NCBI RefSeq assembly: GCF_001940235.1
Contig: NZ_MJIE01000001.1
Location: forward strand, 310,001-374,000
Length of the DNA stretch: 64,000 nt
Direction: 5' to 3'
Origin: Hornefia porci
Lineage (GTDB): Bacteria > Bacillota > Clostridia > Peptostreptococcales > Anaerovoracaceae
This document shows, piece by piece, positions 60,548 to 64,000 of this stretch. The notes under the pieces are model-generated. The model worked only from the letters and a program-made list of their open reading frames with translations. It made no database searches and was not told where the DNA came from. The number at the start of each line of letters is the position of its first letter. The stretch's first letter is position 1. The translations under genes were made by a program, and so were the position numbers.

Positions 60548-61114
60548 TCATTCCTCCTCGGAAACGGACTCCTGCGGATAGCGGTAAATGCTGACGACAG
60601 TCTTGCCGTACCGGCATTCTCTGACCCGCTTCAGCCTGCCCGCCGATTCCGGCATGGCGTCTCTGGAGCCGTGCTCTGTTATTATTATACCGTTTCGTGA
60701 TAATAAATCAAGCCGATCTATCTTCAGCAGACACTTTTCATACAGTCCCGCCCGGTATGGAGGATCAAGCAGAAACACGTCCACCTTCTCATGAATCCGC
60801 TCGAGGGTCCGCTGGTAATCTCCCTGCAGGACGACCGCCCGTTCTTCCGCTCCGCAGTGTTCGATGTTCCTGTGGGTCAGGCGTATGCTTTCCCGGGCAC
60901 TGTCGCAGAAATAGCATTTCTTCGCGCCGCGGGACAGCGCCTCGATGCCGAGACTTCCCGTTCCGCTGAACAGATCACAGAACACCTGTCCCCAGGTGTC
61001 ATTCATCAGCAGATTAAATATCGACTCCTTCACTTTGTCGGAGGTCGGACGGATATCATAACCCGTCGGCGTTTCCAGCTTTCTTCCCCGATATTCTCCT
61101 GTTATAACTCTCAT
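60548..61114 (-). CDS. rsmD: 16S rRNA (guanine-N2)-methyltransferase RsmD
   Basis: RsmD methylates G966 of 16S rRNA. It has 188 residues. It starts MRVITGEYRGRKL with the family's substrate-binding RPTSDKVKESIFN, the SAM-binding LFSGTGSLGIEALSRGA and the catalytic DPPY. The ATG at 61114 follows AGGAG; a longer frame from 61384 overlaps recG and is a shadow. Confidence 0.94.
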   Translation of the reverse strand: MRVITGEYRGRKLETPTGYDIRPTSDKVKESIFNLLMNDTWGQVFCDLFSGTGSLGIEALSRGAKKCYFCDSARESIRLTHRNIEHCGAEERAVVLQGDYQRTLERIHEKVDVFLLDPPYRAGLYEKCLLKIDRLDLLSRNGIIITEHGSRDAMPESAGRLKRVRECRYGKTVVSIYRYPQESVSEEE

Positions 61115-61124
61115 TTTGTATCTC

Positions 61125-63167
61125 CTATAATTCCAGTTTAATGTCTTCCCCGAACATCTTCTCAACCCGCCGCCGCAGCTCCGCATAGCCGTCTGACACG
61201 AGCCCCGGATCCTCCTGAAGAATTTCCGCGGCCGCCTTCCCGGCTTTCTCCAGAACATCACCGTGGCGCACGATATCGCTGATATGCATCTCGGGAAGTC
61301 CGTGCTGTCTGGTGCCGAAAATCTCGCCCGGCCCCCGCAGATGGAGATCCTCCTCCGCAATATGGAAGCCGTCTGTGCTCTCACACATGATCCGGATTCT
61401 CTGGCGGGCGACGTCCGTCTCGCTTTCCTGAATCAGATAACAGTAGGACTGATCGCTGCCGCGGCCCACTCTGCCCCTCAGCTGATGAAGCTGCGCCAGG
61501 CCGAACCGTTCCGCATTTTCAATCACCATTACTGTAGCGTTGGCGACATTGATTCCGATTTCAATGACCACAGTGGAAACCAGGACATCAATCGCTCCCT
61601 GATAAAAATCCGCCATGATCCGGTCCTTCTCCGTCTGCGGAAGTCCGCCGTGGATCAGCGCGACCCGGTAATTTCTGTATTTCCGGCTCAGCTCCTGATA
61701 GACGCGTTCCGCCGAATGCGCTTCAATCTTCTCCGATTCCTCGATCAGCGGCGTGACGACATAGGCCTGATGTCCTTCGGCCAGTTCCTTTTCCACCCGG
61801 CGGTACACGCCGGCGCGCCCGGCTCCGTCCACAGAAACCGTCCGGACCGGCCTGCGTCCTGCCGGCATCGTATCAATTACGGAAATATCCAGTTCTCCGT
61901 ACAGAATCACTGCCAGCGTCCGCGGAATCGGCGTCGCGGTCATTACCATCACATTGGGATTGGCGCCCTTGACGGACAGGCGGCGGCGCTGCTCGACGCC
62001 GAACCGGTGCTGCTCGTCGGTGATTACCAGCCCCAGCCTCCGGAACGTCACATCGTCCTGAATCACCGCATGCGTTCCCGTGAGAATATCGATGTCTCCG
62101 CTGAGCAGCCGTTCAAGAACCTCGTTCTTCTCAGATTTTTTCATGCTTCCGGTCAGGAGTCCGACCCGGATCCCGTGAGGCTGAAAATCCTTTGTCAGTG
62201 ACTGATAGTGCTGCCTGGCCAGAATCTCCGTCGGCGCCATCATCGCCGCCTGATATCCGCTCCGCACCGCGCAGAACATGCTGATCTCCGCAACGGCGGT
62301 CTTCCCCGAGCCTACGTCACCCTGCACCAGCCGGTTCATCGCATGACCGTCCCGGAGATTCGCGGCGATCTCGCCCCACACCCGTTTCTGCCCCGGAGTC
62401 AGAGCAAACGGGAGCCCCCGGATGAATTCTTCTGCCGCCGAAACGTCCAGGCGAACGCCTTCGCCCTCCCGGACATTATCATGCTTCATGTACAAAAGAC
62501 CGGTGGAGAGAGTCAGGAGCTCATCGAAGATCAGGCGGAACCTGCTCATCAGGACGTGGCGCCGGTCCTTCGGGAAATGAATATGGTGAAGCGCGAAGGC
62601 CGGGCCGGCCAGTCTGTATTCTCGCACAATATGCTCCGGAAGCCATTCCGGAACCTCATCAACGACCGGCTCAATCTGCCGCTGGAATTTCCGGACCTCC
62701 TTTTGTGAAATACCGGAAATGGCGGGATAGACTGGAAGAACCTCGCGGACATCCTCCGGAGAGCCTTCCCGGCAGGACTCCGGATGAACCATCTGAACCC
62801 GTCCCCGGTTCTCCGTTATCTTTCCGTAAAAGACATACCGGCCGTGAATCTCAAACGCCCGGCTCATGTACCGTCCGTTGAAGTATACGACCTCAAGCGT
62901 TCCGGTGTCGTCAGAAACCAGGAAAGAAACCGGCGCATGTTTTTTATAGGGGCTGCCGCTGTACCGTCTGGACAGGATTTCGCCCCGGATCAGAGCAGGC
63001 TTCCCCGGACGCAGTTCCCCGATGGGCGTGAGCTTCCTCCGATCCTCATAGGAACGCGGGAACCACCATGCCAGATCCTCCAGCGTCGTGATGCCGTGAC
63101 CGGCGAAGGCTTCCTTCTTCTTATCGCCGATCCCTTTCAGGCTGCTGATGTCATCCGTTATCTTCAT
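61125..63167 (-). CDS. recG: ATP-dependent DNA helicase RecG
   Basis: RecG remodels stalled replication forks and Holliday junctions. It has 680 residues: N-terminal wedge/OB domain (about 1-230), then helicase motifs including GDVGSGKTAVAE, APTEILARQHY, ITDEQHRFGV, TATPIPRTLA and QLRGRVGRGSDQSYC, and the C-terminal TRG motif region. It overlaps the preceding gene by 17 bases. Confidence 0.97.
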   Translation of the reverse strand: MKITDDISSLKGIGDKKKEAFAGHGITTLEDLAWWFPRSYEDRRKLTPIGELRPGKPALIRGEILSRRYSGSPYKKHAPVSFLVSDDTGTLEVVYFNGRYMSRAFEIHGRYVFYGKITENRGRVQMVHPESCREGSPEDVREVLPVYPAISGISQKEVRKFQRQIEPVVDEVPEWLPEHIVREYRLAGPAFALHHIHFPKDRRHVLMSRFRLIFDELLTLSTGLLYMKHDNVREGEGVRLDVSAAEEFIRGLPFALTPGQKRVWGEIAANLRDGHAMNRLVQGDVGSGKTAVAEISMFCAVRSGYQAAMMAPTEILARQHYQSLTKDFQPHGIRVGLLTGSMKKSEKNEVLERLLSGDIDILTGTHAVIQDDVTFRRLGLVITDEQHRFGVEQRRRLSVKGANPNVMVMTATPIPRTLAVILYGELDISVIDTMPAGRRPVRTVSVDGAGRAGVYRRVEKELAEGHQAYVVTPLIEESEKIEAHSAERVYQELSRKYRNYRVALIHGGLPQTEKDRIMADFYQGAIDVLVSTVVIEIGINVANATVMVIENAERFGLAQLHQLRGRVGRGSDQSYCYLIQESETDVARQRIRIMCESTDGFHIAEEDLHLRGPGEIFGTRQHGLPEMHISDIVRHGDVLEKAGKAAAEILQEDPGLVSDGYAELRRRVEKMFGEDIKLEL

Positions 63168-63567
63168 ATCTGTATACGACCTTTGTATTTCTCTTCGCTT
63201 TGTGCCGGGAGCGGACTCCGGCGATGTTGATGGTGATCACCGCGGGTTTTCTGCCGCTGTATTTCACAAAGGCACCTGCGATATAATCGGCCAGATGCCT
63301 CGTCGTCCGCTTGATGCTGATGCCGAACAAAGTAATCACGCTGAATTCCAGCTCGACGCGCCCCTCCTCATTGAAGTCCACGTCGATGTACATGGAAAAT
63401 TCCGTATCAATATACTTCGGCACAATGCCGATCTGCCGTCCCCGCGGCGTCGCCGGCCAGATCTTGCCCCTGCACTCCGGAAGACGCATTCCCTCAAAGA
63501 TGATCTGCGCGAAAATCATATTGGAAATAGAGATCTCTCCCAGCGCGGTCTGCTTTGTCAGTGCCAT
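63151..63567 (-). CDS. Small protein, possibly Asp23/Gls24-like
   Basis: This 138-residue protein has GEISISNMIFAQIIFEGM at the N-terminus, then GKIWPATPRGRQIGIVP and a beta-strand-rich middle (MYIDVDFNEEGRVELEFSVI). The order of GEIxIS, then beta strands and alternating helix, resembles Asp23/Gls24 proteins, and an Asp23 gene often precedes recG in Clostridia. The match is weak, because the usual GV-x-G segment is replaced. It is a cytoplasmic protein by prediction. Confidence 0.5.
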   Translation of the reverse strand: MALTKQTALGEISISNMIFAQIIFEGMRLPECRGKIWPATPRGRQIGIVPKYIDTEFSMYIDVDFNEEGRVELEFSVITLFGISIKRTTRHLADYIAGAFVKYSGRKPAVITINIAGVRSRHKAKRNTKVVYRYEDNG

Positions 63568-63578
63568 ATTATCCCCTC

Positions 63579-64000
63579 CTAACGAAAACTCCGCTTCAGG
63601 AAAATGATGTTGCTGATCACCCGCTCATACAGCGTTTCCAAATACTTCAGGTGCTGCAGCGACATGGATTCGTTGACGTGGTGCCGCAGATTGTCCTCAT
63701 CTCCGAAGGTCGGACCGAACACGATGGAATTGGGAACGATCTGTGCGTAGGTTCCCACCGTATCCACATGGAACTCTGCCGGGCGCTCCGCCAGATGCTC
63801 AAAAGCCTCCGCCATCGCTTTGATAAAAGGCTGATTCCTGCTGATAAAGGAGGCCGGCTGCGAGCTGATCCGGTCGATCCGGACGATGTCCTCGCGGAAA
63901 TACCGTTCAATGGCGGTCAGCACCTGGTTCTCTCTGGTATCCGGGCTGAGCCGCGCGTTGATATTGACGAAGAGTCTGTCCTTCTGCCGGAAAATCGCGG
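63579..64000 (-). CDS. M20-family (PepV/Sapep-type) dipeptidase, C-terminal part; continues beyond the window
   Basis: The reading frame is open to the window edge, so the N-terminus lies outside. The visible 140 residues include LFVNINARLSP from the dimerisation/lid region and the metal- and substrate-binding end GPTFGDEDNLRHHVNESMSLQHL, which carries the late histidine ligand of M20 peptidases of the Sapep/PepV dipeptidase group. The catalytic N-terminal half cannot be checked. Confidence 0.75.
   Translation of the reverse strand, partial: AIFRQKDRLFVNINARLSPDTRENQVLTAIERYFREDIVRIDRISSQPASFISRNQPFIKAMAEAFEHLAERPAEFHVDTVGTYAQIVPNSIVFGPTFGDEDNLRHHVNESMSLQHLKYLETLYERVISNIIFLKRSFR

Noticed and set aside
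60548..61384. Longer rsmD start at 61384
   Set aside because: The extra 90 residues overlap recG in another frame, are Arg-rich without motifs, and the ATG at 61114 has a good ribosome site and the family N-terminus.

Overview
The window looks like chromosomal DNA of a moderately GC-rich Bacillota of the class Clostridia. I infer this from the gene neighbourhoods (mutL-miaA, alaS-ireB-ruvX, rplU-rpmA-obg, ftsK-rimO-pgsA-cinA-recA, recG-rsmD-coaD), the IreB and DUF896 proteins, a Spo0A-type DNA-binding domain, an archaeal/clostridial PurO-type IMP cyclohydrolase and CGAAC-N4-GTTYG SOS boxes. No rRNA, tRNA, CRISPR array, insertion sequence or prophage was seen. Species level cannot be judged from the sequence alone.

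Region 1 (1-5466, + strand): the end of mutL, then miaA, a tyrosine recombinase, a PLP-dependent methionine-gamma-lyase-family protein and a TVP38-type membrane protein, with short spacings or overlaps that suggest one operon. Region 2 (5467-12825, + strand): a perfect TTGACA-N17-TATAAT promoter, a cobalamin riboswitch and a terminator. These precede a very large exported protein with NEAT-like repeats and a half-size substrate-binding lobe, then a lipoprotein, a FecCD permease and an ATPase. Together this reads as a B12-repressed corrinoid capture and import locus. Region 3 (12826-13273): an SOS-regulated LysM membrane protein resembling YneA-type division inhibitors.

At 13274-13755 the gene direction switches, and all later genes lie on the minus strand. 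Region 4 (13756-20215): a small RelA/SpoT alarmone synthetase, an orphan OmpR-type response regulator, a 1164-residue surface protein and a secreted NlpC/P60-like protein. The last two both end in non-canonical TGD sorting signals, and the last is preceded by an attenuator-like leader. Region 5 (20309-22057): phenylacetate-CoA-ligase-type enzyme plus its ACT-domain partner. Region 6 (22182-32656): a purine operon purE-F-M-N-O-H-D-L in which the usual bifunctional PurH is split into an AICAR transformylase and a PurO-type cyclohydrolase.

Region 7 (32834-49334): housekeeping genes: ruvX, ireB, alaS, phosphoglucomutase, iscU/iscS, DUF896, a free-standing Spo0A C-terminal domain, comEA, a radical-SAM pair (one fused to an HD domain), obg, rpmA, rplU with an unusual tail, a transglutaminase-like protein and recA. 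Region 8 (49548-64000): cinA, pgsA, rimO, ftsK, uppP, asd, rpmF, ackA, tmcAL, a coiled-coil protein, coaD, rsmD, recG, an Asp23-like protein and the 3' part of an M20 dipeptidase.

The most interesting parts are the riboswitch-controlled corrinoid-capture locus, the unassigned leader before the cell-wall hydrolase, the operator-bearing promoter and structured non-coding stretch upstream of recA, and the ribosomal-protein oddities (L27 with no Prp-cleaved extension and no prp gene, and L21 with a HeH/SAP-like tail). All names rest on reading motifs and context by eye. No database search was run.
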